Assembly (NCBI GenBank): GCA_016218805.1
Contig: JACRCW010000071.1
Location: forward strand, 21,473 to 85,472
Direction of reading: 5' to 3'
From: Deltaproteobacteria bacterium
GTDB taxonomy: Bacteria > Myxococcota > JACRCW01
DNA length: 64,000 bases
In this document: positions 7,352 to 16,645 of the stretch, piece by piece
How the letters are laid out: each line of letters starts with the position of its first letter
Numbering within the stretch: the first letter of the stretch is position 1
The notes under the pieces: model-generated
Seen by the model: only the letters and a program-made list of their open reading frames with translations
Told to the model about the DNA's origin: nothing
The model's database searches: none
Translations under genes and position numbers: made by a program

Positions 7352-9720
7352 GCGGACGCGCACCGCCGACGGCGCAGGGCCAGCAGCCCGGCCAGTCCCA
7401 GCAGCATCCACCCCGGCCGCGACGTCCCCGCCATGCACCCGCACCCCCGCGGCGGTGCATCACCCGTATTCCCGCCGGACACCGCGGACACCGCAGCGGA
7501 CGTGCCGGCCGCGGCGGATGACGCCGTGCTGGACGACGCCAGGAGCGCGGAGGAGGGCGCGGGCAGGCTGGTGTTGGCCGCCGTGGAGGTGGCCGGCGCG
7601 GCGCTGGAGGACGCGCCCGCCGAGGATGATGACGTGGGCGCGGCGCCAGCGTCCGGGAGGGGCGGCAGCGCGTCCACCGCCAGGTCCAGGCGCAGGTCAA
7701 ACGACATGTCCGACGAGGTGCCGTTGGCCTGCTTCACCATGACCGCGATGACGTTGTCACCCTCCACGAACAGCGCGGGCGGAATGGCCACGTTCCACGT
7801 GGCGTTGTCCGCGCTGGTGGTGCCGCCGTAGGCCGCGTGTCCGGTGCCGTTGGTCATTCCCACCGAGTCCACCAACGTGCCGTTCACCCACAGCCCCATG
7901 GCGTCGTCATACGTGGCGGTGGCGTTGGCCGCGGTGACGCGGCGGCCCACGTGGAGCGTGCGGCGGAAGTAGACGCTGGGCTGGGCCGGGGTGGTGGCGG
8001 AGAAGCGCGTGGCCTCGTCCCCGTCACCGTAGCCCAGCTGCGCCGGGCCTTCCGCCCAGCTCCCGTCGTCATGGGCCGGGTCCTTCCAGGTGCTGCCGGG
8101 ATCCGTGCCGTCCACGTGGTAGCGCCACGGTGACCCGTGGGGGATGGCGGCCAGCGTGACGGCGCCGTCAGCGAGCGTGAAGCGCCCGTGGCTGACGTCC
8201 CGCACCGCGCTGTCCGTGGCGCTGCGCACGCGCACGCGCCCCTGGCTGGTGGGCGTTCGCGGCAACGCCCAGTGCCAGCGGCCGGTGTTGAGGAGGTCCG
8301 TGACCAGCGGCCTCCAGGAGGCGCCGTCGTCATCAGACCAGTCCAGCGCAACCCGCGCGATGGTGCCCGCGGTGGACCAGCGGATGTCCGTCTCACCGCC
8401 GGCCAGCAGCGTCTCTCCGCCCACCGGGTGGGCCAGCACCAGCCCGTCACCCTTCACCAGCGCCACGCGGTCCGTGATGGCGCCGTCTTCGCGGATGTTG
8501 AACAGGACAACGTGGTTGCCGTCCACGTCCAGCACCGCGCTGCCCCAGCGCATCTCCGTGAACGCCATCAACGGGTGCACGGCCGACTGTCCCAGCCCCG
8601 CGCCGCCGTGGCCGGCCACGACGTGGACGGTCCCGCTGCGCGCGGTAACGCCCGCCGGCTTCACGTACGGGCCCACGCCGTCCGGGCGGCCGTGCCGCGC
8701 ATCCTTCAGGTGGCCGGCGGCCGTGGTGGGCGTGTCATACGCGCCGTCCACCAGCAGGGAGCGTTCATAGATGTGGCTGTGGCCGGTGAGGACCAGGTCC
8801 ACGCCCGCGGCCTCCAGGATGGGGAGCGCGTTCTCCCGCATCTGGATGAGCTCCGTCTCCGTGTCCGAGTTGTGCGACCCCTTGGTGTAGGCCGGGTGGT
8901 GCCACATGGCGATGATCCACGGCTGCGTGGTGGCGGCGAGGTCCGACTGCAGCCACGTCAGCATGGCGCCCCCCGTGGTGCGCGGGCTTTCATAGGAATC
9001 CAGCACCACAAAGTGCACGTTGGCGTGGTCAAACGCGTAGTAGGCCTCCGTTCCCGACGGGAGCCCGCCGGCCTCGCCGGCGCGGGGGAGGACGTAGGCC
9101 TCGTAGTAGGGACCGGATTCGGTGGCGCTGTCCGACGTGTGGCCCTCATGGTTGCCCAGGGCGGTCCACAGCAGCGTGCGGCGCAGGATGCCCGCGTACG
9201 GGGCAAAGAAGCGCCCGGTGAACTGCGCCGTGGTGCCGTCGTTGTAGGCCATGTCACCCACGTGGAGGAACAGCTGTGGCAGGTCAGGCCCCAGGGCGGT
9301 GAGCATGGCGTCCCGCACGCGGTCCTGGTTGGCGTTGCCGGTGCCGGAGTCACCCAGGACCCAGGCGCGGAACGGGAGTGCCGTGCCGGTCACCGGCGGC
9401 GTGGTGAACACGTGCGTGTCGTCGGGTCCCTCCCACGCCTGCGCCGTGCTGCCCACGGAATAGAAGTAGCGCGTGTTGGGCGTCAGGCCGCCCAGGCGCA
9501 CCGCGTGGCGCGCGGTCACCGCGCTGTCCGTGGCGGAGAGCGGCTGCGCCCCCACGGAGGTTCCCGCGGTGACGCGCCCGTCGGCGGCGGCCGCGGACTC
9601 CCAGACCACCACCACGGAGTCGGGCGTGGCGGACTGCAGGTAGGGCGGGCGCACCAGCTGCATGGGCACCAGGCTGCTCCACGTCATCACGGCGGCCACC
9701 GCAAGGGTCACACCCATCAT
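7324..9720 (-). CDS. Purple acid phosphatase-like metallophosphoesterase with MYXO-CTERM tail
   Basis: A 798-residue secreted protein. After a hydrophobic N-terminus comes a fibronectin III-like domain (about 20-110), then a metallophosphoesterase domain with the metal ligands in order: GDSG 123-126, GDMAYND 155-161, GNHEG 189-193, HH 274-275 and GHSHIYER 313-320. This set matches purple acid phosphatase-like enzymes. Beta-rich C-terminal domains follow, then a Ser/Ala/Thr linker (about 690-760) and a tail GCGC + hydrophobic segment + RRRR, the MYXO-CTERM sorting signal known from myxobacterial surface proteins. A further 12 residues (to KLEERCR) follow the Arg cluster, which is unusual. It is third in a coupled operon; GGAGG at the end of the TPR gene serves as its RBS. 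Substrate is unknown. Confidence 0.85.
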   Translation of the reverse strand: MMGVTLAVAAVMTWSSLVPMQLVRPPYLQSATPDSVVVVWESAAAADGRVTAGTSVGAQPLSATDSAVTARHAVRLGGLTPNTRYFYSVGSTAQAWEGPDDTHVFTTPPVTGTALPFRAWVLGDSGTGNANQDRVRDAMLTALGPDLPQLFLHVGDMAYNDGTTAQFTGRFFAPYAGILRRTLLWTALGNHEGHTSDSATESGPYYEAYVLPRAGEAGGLPSGTEAYYAFDHANVHFVVLDSYESPRTTGGAMLTWLQSDLAATTQPWIIAMWHHPAYTKGSHNSDTETELIQMRENALPILEAAGVDLVLTGHSHIYERSLLVDGAYDTPTTAAGHLKDARHGRPDGVGPYVKPAGVTARSGTVHVVAGHGGAGLGQSAVHPLMAFTEMRWGSAVLDVDGNHVVLFNIREDGAITDRVALVKGDGLVLAHPVGGETLLAGGETDIRWSTAGTIARVALDWSDDDGASWRPLVTDLLNTGRWHWALPRTPTSQGRVRVRSATDSAVRDVSHGRFTLADGAVTLAAIPHGSPWRYHVDGTDPGSTWKDPAHDDGSWAEGPAQLGYGDGDEATRFSATTPAQPSVYFRRTLHVGRRVTAANATATYDDAMGLWVNGTLVDSVGMTNGTGHAAYGGTTSADNATWNVAIPPALFVEGDNVIAVMVKQANGTSSDMSFDLRLDLAVDALPPLPDAGAAPTSSSSAGASSSAAPATSTAANTSLPAPSSALLASSSTASSAAAGTSAAVSAVSGGNTGDAPPRGCGCMAGTSRPGWMLLGLAGLLALRRRRCASAQKLEERCR

Positions 9721-10619
9721 TCACCTCCCAGGTCCCGGGCCAGCTCCGCCACGCCGGGCAGCCGCGGTGCCGCCGTGCGTGCGCGTTCCAGCGCGGCGCG
9801 GGCTTCCGTGACGCGGCCGGCAGCGTGCAGCGCCCGTGCGTGCTGCAGTTGGTTCAACGCGGTGGGGCGCGCCGCGGCGGCACGGGACGCGTCGTCCACC
9901 GCCAGGGCCCGCTCCGCCTGGGCCTGGCGCGTTGCACCGCGCGCCGCCAGCACGTCCGCGCGGAGCAGGCGCCACTCCACCGGGTTGCGAGCGCGCTCCA
10001 TGGGAAGGTCCAGGTGCGCCAGCGCTTCGTCAAAGCGGCCGGCGGCCACGTCAAGCCGCACGCACCGGGTCACCAGCACGGGGGCCGCGCCCGCCCGGCG
10101 CAGTGCGTTGTGGCAGGTGGCGGACGCGTCCTGGGGCCGCCCTGCCGCCTGCTGGAGACGGGACAGTTCCACGGCCGCGTCGACATCCGGTCCCCGCTCC
10201 AGGATCCGCGCCAGGTCCGCTTCCGCACCCGCGTGGGCCTGCCGCGCCGCCAGGATTTGCGCCCGCGCGCGCAGCGCCTCGGTGGAAAGCGTCACGGCAC
10301 GCGCCCACGCGGCCAGCGCGGCCCCGTGGTTTCCGGTGGCGGCTTCCAGCAGTCCCAGCTCATCCAGCGCGGCGGCTGCCGCAGGGTCATGCCCCAGCGC
10401 CAGCGCCAGGTCCGCGCGCGCCGGGTCCCACTGCGCGCTCAGACGCCGCGCCCGCGCGCGTTCCATCAGCAGCGGGACGTCCGCCGCCGTCCCCGTGAGC
10501 CGGTGGGACAGCGCGGTCACGCGCTCAGACGTGGAAGGGTGCGCCGGGGCCGGCGCTGGCCGGTGCACCAGCAGGACCGCCAGGCAGGCACCCGCGGCCG
10601 CGCCGGGCCCTCGGGTCAC
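9717..10619 (-). CDS. TPR-like repeat protein, probably exported
   Basis: A 300-residue protein with a GTG start. The N-terminus (residues 5-25) is hydrophobic and Ala/Pro-rich, a likely signal peptide or anchor. The rest is helical repeats of TPR type, for example ALDELGLLEAATGNHGAALAAWARAV and ALHAAGRVTEARAALERARTAAP, each with the A-x-x-x-G-x(3)-A spacing of TPR helix pairs. Such repeats usually hold protein partners. It is sandwiched between a lipoprotein protease and a surface phosphatase with 4-bp overlaps on both sides (GTGA at 10616-10619, ATGA at 9717-9720), so the three are made together. A role as scaffold or export helper is a guess. Confidence 0.7.
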   Translation of the reverse strand: MTRGPGAAAGACLAVLLVHRPAPAPAHPSTSERVTALSHRLTGTAADVPLLMERARARRLSAQWDPARADLALALGHDPAAAAALDELGLLEAATGNHGAALAAWARAVTLSTEALRARAQILAARQAHAGAEADLARILERGPDVDAAVELSRLQQAAGRPQDASATCHNALRRAGAAPVLVTRCVRLDVAAGRFDEALAHLDLPMERARNPVEWRLLRADVLAARGATRQAQAERALAVDDASRAAAARPTALNQLQHARALHAAGRVTEARAALERARTAAPRLPGVAELARDLGGE

Positions 10620-12862
10620 CGCGCCACGCAGGACTTCCCGTCGTCAGAAACGCGGTAGCCCGGGTTGCAGATGCAGTTCTGGCCGTCCACCGTGGAGTTG
10701 TCCGGGCACGTGGTCCCGTTGCCCAGGAATGAGGGCCGGATGAGGAAGTCCACGCCGCCCAGCTTCTCATCCTTTTGCAGCGTCACAAACGCGGGGGTGG
10801 CCAGGTCCGGGTACAGCCCCACGCCCTCACCGTCATCCCAGCTGCCGTTGTTGTTGTCATCCGTGATGCCCACAATGAGGTAATCACCGGCTTTCAGCGG
10901 TTGGACCTTGTATTTGAAGTCGCTGTCCCGCTCGGCCAGCGCCACCGCGGACTCGCCGTTCTCATCCTTGGCAACCTCCAGGTCCTCACCGTTCTGCACC
11001 AGCGCGCCCACCACCGCTTCATTGATCTGCGGCTTCTTGCGGGACAGCGCCTCGTTGAACACCAGGTGCACGGAGCGGGCCTGCGTACCGTCGGTGAACA
11101 CCAGCGTTCCTTCACCAAACGGAGTGGCGTTGCGGTCCGCCGCCACCGCCACGTTCACCGTGACGCTCTGGCGCGGCGCAAGATCCCCGTCCGCCGGGGC
11201 CGCCGTGAACAGCGACCCGCCATCCGTGAACGACGCGGTCCAGTGCAGCGCGGCGCCGCCGCTGTTGCGCACGGTGATGGCCACGGTGTTTTCGTCCTTG
11301 GGGAGGAACACGGAGGCGGGGGAGACGGACAGGAAGGGCTGGTTGGCGTTGGTGCCCAGCTGCGCCACCACCGCGGCGGCGTCCACCAGGCCGGCGCCGC
11401 AGCCTTCCGTGCACGCATACTCGCCGCGCGCAGTGTCACGCAGCAGCTGCTCCGCGTCCGCGGCGCTGATGGACCGGTTGAGGCTCTTCATCAGCACCGC
11501 CAGGCCGGCAATGTGCGGCGCCGCCATGGAGGTGCCCTGCAGGAAGTCAAACGACGTGCGCACGGTGGACAGCACGCCGTCCGCGTAGCCGTCGCCGTCG
11601 CTGTCTTCGGCCATTTCACCGCCGGGGGCCATGATGTCCACCGCGCTGCCCCAGTTGCTGTAGCTGGCGCGCCCGCCGCCCAGGTTGGTGGCCCCCACCG
11701 TGATGGCCTGGGGCACGTTGGCCGGGACAAACGTGTTGGCGTCCACGTTGTCATTCCCCGCCGCCACCACCACCAGGGCGCCCGCGGCCACCACCTCCGA
11801 GATGATGTCCTGGTAGGCGGTAGACGTCCCGGGACCGCCCAGCGACATGGACAGCACGTCCGCGGGGAACGCGTTGGGACTCACGCCTTCCACGGAGGTG
11901 CCCATGGCCCATTGCATGCCCGCAATGATGTCAAAGGACGTCCCGCCGCCAATCCCCAGCGCGCGGATGGGCAGCACCCGGCCCGACCAGCTGACGCCCG
12001 CCACGCCCACGCCGTTGTCCGTGACCGCGCCCACCGTTCCCGCCACGTGCGTGCCGTGGAAGGACCCGCCGCCGGCGGCCTCGTCGCCCGGGTCGTCGGG
12101 ATTGTCGTCGCGCCCGTCACCGTCGTTGGCAATGGCGGCGTCACTGATGAGGTCCGCCCCCTGGCCCAGCCGCCCGGTGATGTCCGCGTTGGACATGGAC
12201 ACGCCGGAGTCAATCACCGCCACCACCACGCCGGGGTCACCGGTGGTCACGTCCCACGCGGCCGGCAGGTTCATCAGGTTGTAGTGCCACTGCAGGCTTG
12301 CGTATTCGTCATTGGGCACCGCCAGCGCGTGCAGCACGTGGTTCACCACCGCCCAGCGGACGTGCCGCGCGCCCTGCATGCGCTCCGCCGCCACGCGCGT
12401 CTGCGGGCCGTCCAAGAGCTTCCCGTCCGGGCCGTACACGCGCCACAGGCAGATCGTCTCGTCGTTGCACAGGCGCAGGCGCACCTCGCTGCCGGGGGAG
12501 AGCACCTCGCGCAGGGCGGCGTGCAGCTCACCTTCATGCGCGCGCTGTGACAGCGGACTGCGCACCATGACCTCGCCGGCGCGCCATTCCTCCGCCAGCG
12601 GGGCGTGCCGCTGCGGCGCCGGAGCGCGCTTGGGCAGGCGGGCGGTGCGGGCCGCCTCCAGCAGGTGGTTGAAGCCTTCGCGCATGCGGGGCGGAAGCAT
12701 CACGCGCACCACCTGCCGTGCCAGCGCCGGGTCCGCCTGCCGCTGCGCCGACTGTCCGTTGCCACCGGCAAGCATCACCGTGCCGTAAAAGCCGGGGCCG
12801 TCCACCTTGCAGCCGGCAGCCCACACCACCAGCACACCCGCACACCACGCGTGACTCCGCAT
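10616..12862 (-). CDS. S8 subtilisin-like serine protease lipoprotein
   Basis: A 748-residue lipoprotein: signal peptide with lipobox WAAGC and lipidated Cys18. Residues 20-190 form a pro-domain-like region. The subtilase domain carries the catalytic triad Asp218 (AVIDSG), His269 (FHGTH) and Ser445 (GTSMAAPH), with Asn370 (AAGN) as oxyanion residue. An acidic Asp/Gly-rich insert at 247-260 may bind calcium. Downstream are beta-sandwich-like domains and a Cys-rich EGF-like end (CPDNST...NCICNPGY). The ATG at 12862 was chosen for its lipoprotein signal and the upstream GGTGAGGA. It is first in a three-gene coupled operon. A TAGCGT hexamer about 57 bp upstream may be its -10. The likely role is an extracytoplasmic protease, with attractive but unproven links to predation or nutrition. 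Confidence 0.9.
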   Translation of the reverse strand: MRSHAWCAGVLVVWAAGCKVDGPGFYGTVMLAGGNGQSAQRQADPALARQVVRVMLPPRMREGFNHLLEAARTARLPKRAPAPQRHAPLAEEWRAGEVMVRSPLSQRAHEGELHAALREVLSPGSEVRLRLCNDETICLWRVYGPDGKLLDGPQTRVAAERMQGARHVRWAVVNHVLHALAVPNDEYASLQWHYNLMNLPAAWDVTTGDPGVVVAVIDSGVSMSNADITGRLGQGADLISDAAIANDGDGRDDNPDDPGDEAAGGGSFHGTHVAGTVGAVTDNGVGVAGVSWSGRVLPIRALGIGGGTSFDIIAGMQWAMGTSVEGVSPNAFPADVLSMSLGGPGTSTAYQDIISEVVAAGALVVVAAGNDNVDANTFVPANVPQAITVGATNLGGGRASYSNWGSAVDIMAPGGEMAEDSDGDGYADGVLSTVRTSFDFLQGTSMAAPHIAGLAVLMKSLNRSISAADAEQLLRDTARGEYACTEGCGAGLVDAAAVVAQLGTNANQPFLSVSPASVFLPKDENTVAITVRNSGGAALHWTASFTDGGSLFTAAPADGDLAPRQSVTVNVAVAADRNATPFGEGTLVFTDGTQARSVHLVFNEALSRKKPQINEAVVGALVQNGEDLEVAKDENGESAVALAERDSDFKYKVQPLKAGDYLIVGITDDNNNGSWDDGEGVGLYPDLATPAFVTLQKDEKLGGVDFLIRPSFLGNGTTCPDNSTVDGQNCICNPGYRVSDDGKSCVAR

Positions 12863-12918
12863 GCCATCCTCACCGGCACCGGGCCGCCTGGCCCGGCCGC
12901 ACTGAACGAGACGCGCGG

Positions 12919-12924
12919 ACGCTA
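12919..12924 (-). promoter_or_regulatory. Candidate -10 hexamer for the protease operon
   Basis: TAGCGT on the minus strand (12924-12919), about 57 bp before the protease ATG. No clear -35 was seen 16-18 bp upstream. It is listed because the same hexamer recurs before several other genes in the window. Confidence 0.25.
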
Positions 12925-12999
12925 CACGGGGCCATCCGGCGTGGCGAGCGCGCTTGGGAGCCACCGCCCCGGCGTGGGATGGTGCGCGGGGGAGGCGGG

Positions 13000-14229
13000 A
13001 TGCGGGCCGTTCTGACGACGTGGTGCGCGGTGTGGACCCTGGCGGCGTGCGCCGCAACACGCCCGGCGGCGACGCGGGAGGCGCCCGCAGATGTGACGGT
13101 GGCGGACGGCCGCTGGCGGCTGCACGGGCGCGAGGCGGCGTCCCTGCGCCGCGAGCGGCTGGGTTCCCGGGTGCACCACGTGCGCCTGACGCCGCTGGCG
13201 GACGCGCCGGAGGTGGACCTGCCCGCGCTGGTGCCGCCCACCGTGGTGGCCGGGCCGCGCGGCACCACCGCGTACGTCAAGGTCCTGCTGGATGACGACG
13301 TGGTGGCGGAATGCGCGGTGCGCCCGGACCGGCTGGACGCGGGGCACGCGCTGCAGCAGGCGTTTGCCGAAGTCACCGGCCGCGCCACCGTGGTGGACAC
13401 GCACGCCACGCGCCTGGAGGTGCGCGTGGTGGCGGGCTGGCCGGTGGTGCTGGGCGCGGCGGAGTTCCTGGAGCGCGGCGGGCACTACGGTGCCGTGCGG
13501 CTGGCGGCGGCCAACGCGGCGGAGCGGGGCGTGTTCTGCTCCACGGAGGCGCGGGGCCACGCGCGCACGTTTGCCGCGCTGGTGGACGCGCTGGTCCGCG
13601 GCCTGGGCGGCGCGGGACCGGACGCGGCGCGCGTGTTCCACCGCCTGGAGGCGGCCGGGGGCTGGGCGGGGTTTGCGGACACGGAGCGGCGCACTCGGGA
13701 GGACGGTGCGCACGTGGAGGTCACGTTTGTGGCGCTGGTGCAGAGCGGGCTGCCGGTGATGCACGCGGTGGACGAGGCGTGGGTGGAGGTGGCCGGCCCC
13801 GACGGGGAGCTGCAGTTGGCCCGGTCACTGCGCCGCGAGGCGGGCGCGGTGGTGCGGCACCAGAGCGTGGCCCACGTGCGCGGGCGGCTGCAGTGGCACG
13901 ACGAGGAAAGCGGGGCCGCGCGGGACCTGGGCGCGCAGGCCCCGGCCAGCGCGCGTGCACTGCGCGCGGCGTACGCGCGCCTGGCGGCGGGTGAAGCCTC
14001 CCCCGGCGTGTTCCTGCGCTGGATGCCGGGGATGGATGCCACAGGGCTGGTGGAGGAGAGCCTGGCGCGCCGCGGGCGGGCCGGCCCCGGCGCCACCCTG
14101 CGGGCCACCCTGCAGGGCGCATCCGCGCGCGCCCACTGCGAGTTCGCCGTGGACCAGCACGGGGAGGTCACGCAGTCCCGCGTGGCGTGGGATGACGGCT
14201 GGCTCACGCTGGTGCGGCTGGGCCGGTGA
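13000..14229 (+). CDS. Uncharacterised lipoprotein
   Basis: A 409-residue protein not recognised. Residues 1-17 are a lipoprotein signal peptide with lipobox LAAC and Cys17. GGGGGAGG sits just before the ATG. The mature part mixes beta-type and helical segments without catalytic motifs that could be identified; it contains isolated Cys residues (for example near FCSTEARGHA). It is divergent from the subtilase gene (137 bp apart) and 32 bp upstream of kdsB. Inner- or outer-membrane anchoring is likely; sorting residue +2 is Ala, which would fit the outer membrane under E. coli rules. Confidence 0.6.
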   Translation: MRAVLTTWCAVWTLAACAATRPAATREAPADVTVADGRWRLHGREAASLRRERLGSRVHHVRLTPLADAPEVDLPALVPPTVVAGPRGTTAYVKVLLDDDVVAECAVRPDRLDAGHALQQAFAEVTGRATVVDTHATRLEVRVVAGWPVVLGAAEFLERGGHYGAVRLAAANAAERGVFCSTEARGHARTFAALVDALVRGLGGAGPDAARVFHRLEAAGGWAGFADTERRTREDGAHVEVTFVALVQSGLPVMHAVDEAWVEVAGPDGELQLARSLRREAGAVVRHQSVAHVRGRLQWHDEESGAARDLGAQAPASARALRAAYARLAAGEASPGVFLRWMPGMDATGLVEESLARRGRAGPGATLRATLQGASARAHCEFAVDQHGEVTQSRVAWDDGWLTLVRLGR

Positions 14230-14261
14230 CGCGGGGGGAGCGCGGCTGGTAGTCGCGCGCC

Positions 14262-15083
14262 ATGGCCGTCCTCATCTGCATCCCGTCGCGGCTGGGCTCC
14301 ACCCGCCTTCCCCGCAAACCCCTGCTTCCCATCCATGGCCGCGCCCTGGTGCTGCACGTGCTGGACCGCGCGCGTGAATGCCGGCACCCCGCGCGCATGT
14401 GCGTGGCCACGGATTCGGACGAGATTGCCCGCGTGGTCCACGCCGGCGGCGGCGAAGCGGTGCTGACGGACAGCGCGCTGCCGTCCGGGACGGACCGGGT
14501 GGCGGCGGTGGCGCGCGCGGATGCGTCCCTGGCGGATGACGACGTGGTGCTCAACTTCCAGGGGGACCAGCCGCTGCTGCCCGGCCACGCGCTGACGCGG
14601 CTGCTGGAGGTCTTTGCGGACCGTGCGGTGGACATCGCCACGCTCATCTGCCCGCTGCCGCGCGAAGACCTGCACAACCCCAACACGGTGAAAGTGGTGA
14701 CCGGCCGTGACGGGAATGCACTGTATTTCTCCCGCGCCACCATTCCGCACGCGCGTGACAACGAGCGGGCCGCCCAGGCGCGGTACGCGGCGCACATTGG
14801 CGTGTACGCGTACCGCAAGCGCGCGCTGGCCACGCTGGCGGCCACCCCGCCGTGCGCGCTGGAGGAGACGGAAGCGCTGGAACAGCTGCGCGCGCTGTGG
14901 CTGGGATTCCGCATCCGGTGCGTGGCGCTGCCCACGCCCGCGCCCTTTGAGATCAACACGCCGGAAGACCACGCGCGCGCGGAGGCGTTGTTTGCCCGGG
15001 CGGGCGGTGACGGCGCCCGCGCGTATGAGTTGTTGTGCACGGACGCGGGCGCCCGCCCGGTGCTGCCGTTTACGGGGAGCTGA
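14262..15083 (+). CDS. kdsB: 3-deoxy-manno-octulosonate cytidylyltransferase (CMP-KDO synthetase)
   Basis: A 273-residue cytoplasmic enzyme that activates KDO with CTP to CMP-KDO for LPS inner core. It opens with CIPSRLGSTRLPRKPL, the nucleotide-binding loop (family form PARxxSxRLPxKPL), followed by VATDSDEI, LPSGTDRVA, VLNFQGDQPL and HIGVYAYRK, all hallmarks of KdsB. The C-terminal segment EETEALEQLRALWLGFRI is also typical. Length matches the family (about 250) with about 20 extra C-terminal residues. No obvious Shine-Dalgarno immediately precedes the ATG; TAGTCG at 14250-14255 could be a -10 giving a leaderless message, or it may be read through from the lipoprotein gene. Confidence 0.92.
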   Translation: MAVLICIPSRLGSTRLPRKPLLPIHGRALVLHVLDRARECRHPARMCVATDSDEIARVVHAGGGEAVLTDSALPSGTDRVAAVARADASLADDDVVLNFQGDQPLLPGHALTRLLEVFADRAVDIATLICPLPREDLHNPNTVKVVTGRDGNALYFSRATIPHARDNERAAQARYAAHIGVYAYRKRALATLAATPPCALEETEALEQLRALWLGFRIRCVALPTPAPFEINTPEDHARAEALFARAGGDGARAYELLCTDAGARPVLPFTGS

Positions 15084-15184
15084 CGCGGACCCGCGGTCCC
15101 ACCAAGCCACTTCCCTCGGGCAATGGGCAGCCCCTACCATGCGGATTGATCCCTATCAGGGCAGCGGCCGGGAGGAGCGGGGGA

Positions 15185-16636
15185 ATGGCGCAAGTGGTGC
15201 TCGCCCTGTGGGGCGCGGGGCTGGGCCTGCACGCGGTGCTGGCGGTGTGGGCCAACGGTCACGTCCTGCTCACCCGCCGCGAACCCACCGCCGCCATCCT
15301 CTGGCTCATTGTCATCACACTGGTGCCCGTGGCGGGGCCGGTGCTGTACGGGCTGGGCGGGCTGATGCGCGTGCGGCGGCGCCACCACCTCAAGGGCTCC
15401 CGCCGGGCGGTGCTCAAGGAGCGCTACGCATCCCTGGCGCTGGCGGAGGAGCGTCGGCGCCGCCACCTGGGCCAGGCGCCCGCCAACGTCCAGTTGCTCT
15501 CGGACGCGGTGGGCCGCATCAGCGGGCGGCCGTTGCTGACGGGCAACCGGCTGGACCTGCTGGTCAACGGCGAACAGGCCTACCCGCGCATGCTGGAGGC
15601 GATTGAGTCCGCGACCGCCACCGTGCACCTGTTCTCGTACATCTACGACGAGGACGAGGTGGGCCGGCAGTTCACCGCGGCGCTGGCGGCGGCCGCGCGC
15701 CGCGGCGTGGAGGTGCGCCTGCTGGTGGACGCCGTGGGCGCGCATGACACGGATGACGACCTGTTCCAGGACGCCCGGACGGCGGGCGCGAAGGTCGCGC
15801 GGTTCCGCCCGCTGCGCCTAACGCGCTGGCGGCGCGGGCTGCACTTCCGCAACCACCGCAAGATCCTCGTGGTGGACGGCCTGCTGGGGTTCACGGGCGG
15901 GATGAACATCTCTGAGCGCTACCTGGCGGACCGGCACGCCAACCCCGCGCGCTGCCGGGACTTCCAGGTGCGCGTGGAGGGACCGGTGGTGGGCCAGCTC
16001 CAGGAGGTGTTCATGGAGGACTGGTTTGACGCCACCGGCGAAGAACTCCTGGCGGACCGGTACTATCCGCCCGCCTCCGCGGCGGGTGACGCGCTGTGCC
16101 GCGTGGTGACCAGCAGTCCCGTGGGTGAATCCGAGCGCATCCAGGCCATCTTCTTCCAGGCGCTGTGCTGCGCGCGCGAGCGGCTGGAGATCATGACGCC
16201 GTACTTCATCCCGGACTCCGGCACGCTGGCCGGACTGCGCGGCGCCGTGCAGCGCGGTGTGCACGTGGACGTGCTGCTGCCAGGGATGGGGGACAGCCCG
16301 TTTGTGCAGCGCGCCGCGCTGGGCACGCTGCCGGAGGTGATGTCCTGGGGCGTCAACGTGTTCCTGCGGCAACCGCCGTTCATCCACGCCAAGGCGCTGG
16401 TGCTGGACCGCGCCTGGGCCATGGTGGGCAGCGCCAACTGGGACGCGCGCAGTTTCCGCTTCAATGATGAGTGCAACCTGGAGGTCATTGACCCGGCGTT
16501 CGCCGCGGCGCTGGAGTCCGCCATGGCGGCGGAACGGGGGGCGTCACGCCGCTACAGCGTGGACGAGTGGCACGCGCGCCCGCTGGGGGCCCGCTTGAGT
16601 GAGCGCATGGCGGCGCTGTTTGGTCCCACGTTGTGA
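15185..16636 (+). CDS. cls: Cardiolipin synthase (phospholipase D family)
   Basis: A 483-residue membrane enzyme with two N-terminal transmembrane helices (about 3-25 and 36-58), as in bacterial ClsA. Two HKD motifs are intact: His224-x-Lys226-x4-Asp231 (HFRNHRKILVVDG) and His401-x-Lys403-x4-Asp408 (HAKALVLDRA followed by MVGSANWDARSF). These catalyse phosphatidyl transfer between phosphatidylglycerol molecules (or related lipids) to make cardiolipin. Other family blocks seen are FSYIYDED, FTGGMNI and MTPYFIPD. GGGAGGAG precedes the ATG. The next gene starts 9 bp after the stop, so they are probably co-transcribed. Confidence 0.92.
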   Translation: MAQVVLALWGAGLGLHAVLAVWANGHVLLTRREPTAAILWLIVITLVPVAGPVLYGLGGLMRVRRRHHLKGSRRAVLKERYASLALAEERRRRHLGQAPANVQLLSDAVGRISGRPLLTGNRLDLLVNGEQAYPRMLEAIESATATVHLFSYIYDEDEVGRQFTAALAAAARRGVEVRLLVDAVGAHDTDDDLFQDARTAGAKVARFRPLRLTRWRRGLHFRNHRKILVVDGLLGFTGGMNISERYLADRHANPARCRDFQVRVEGPVVGQLQEVFMEDWFDATGEELLADRYYPPASAAGDALCRVVTSSPVGESERIQAIFFQALCCARERLEIMTPYFIPDSGTLAGLRGAVQRGVHVDVLLPGMGDSPFVQRAALGTLPEVMSWGVNVFLRQPPFIHAKALVLDRAWAMVGSANWDARSFRFNDECNLEVIDPAFAAALESAMAAERGASRRYSVDEWHARPLGARLSERMAALFGPTL

Positions 16637-16645
16637 GGAGAGGTG

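Noticed and set aside
8137..10743. An 868-codon open frame on the plus strand opposite the phosphatase and TPR genes
   Set aside because: Its composition is Arg/His/Val/Ala-rich, it spans two well-supported coupled genes and has no recognisable domain.
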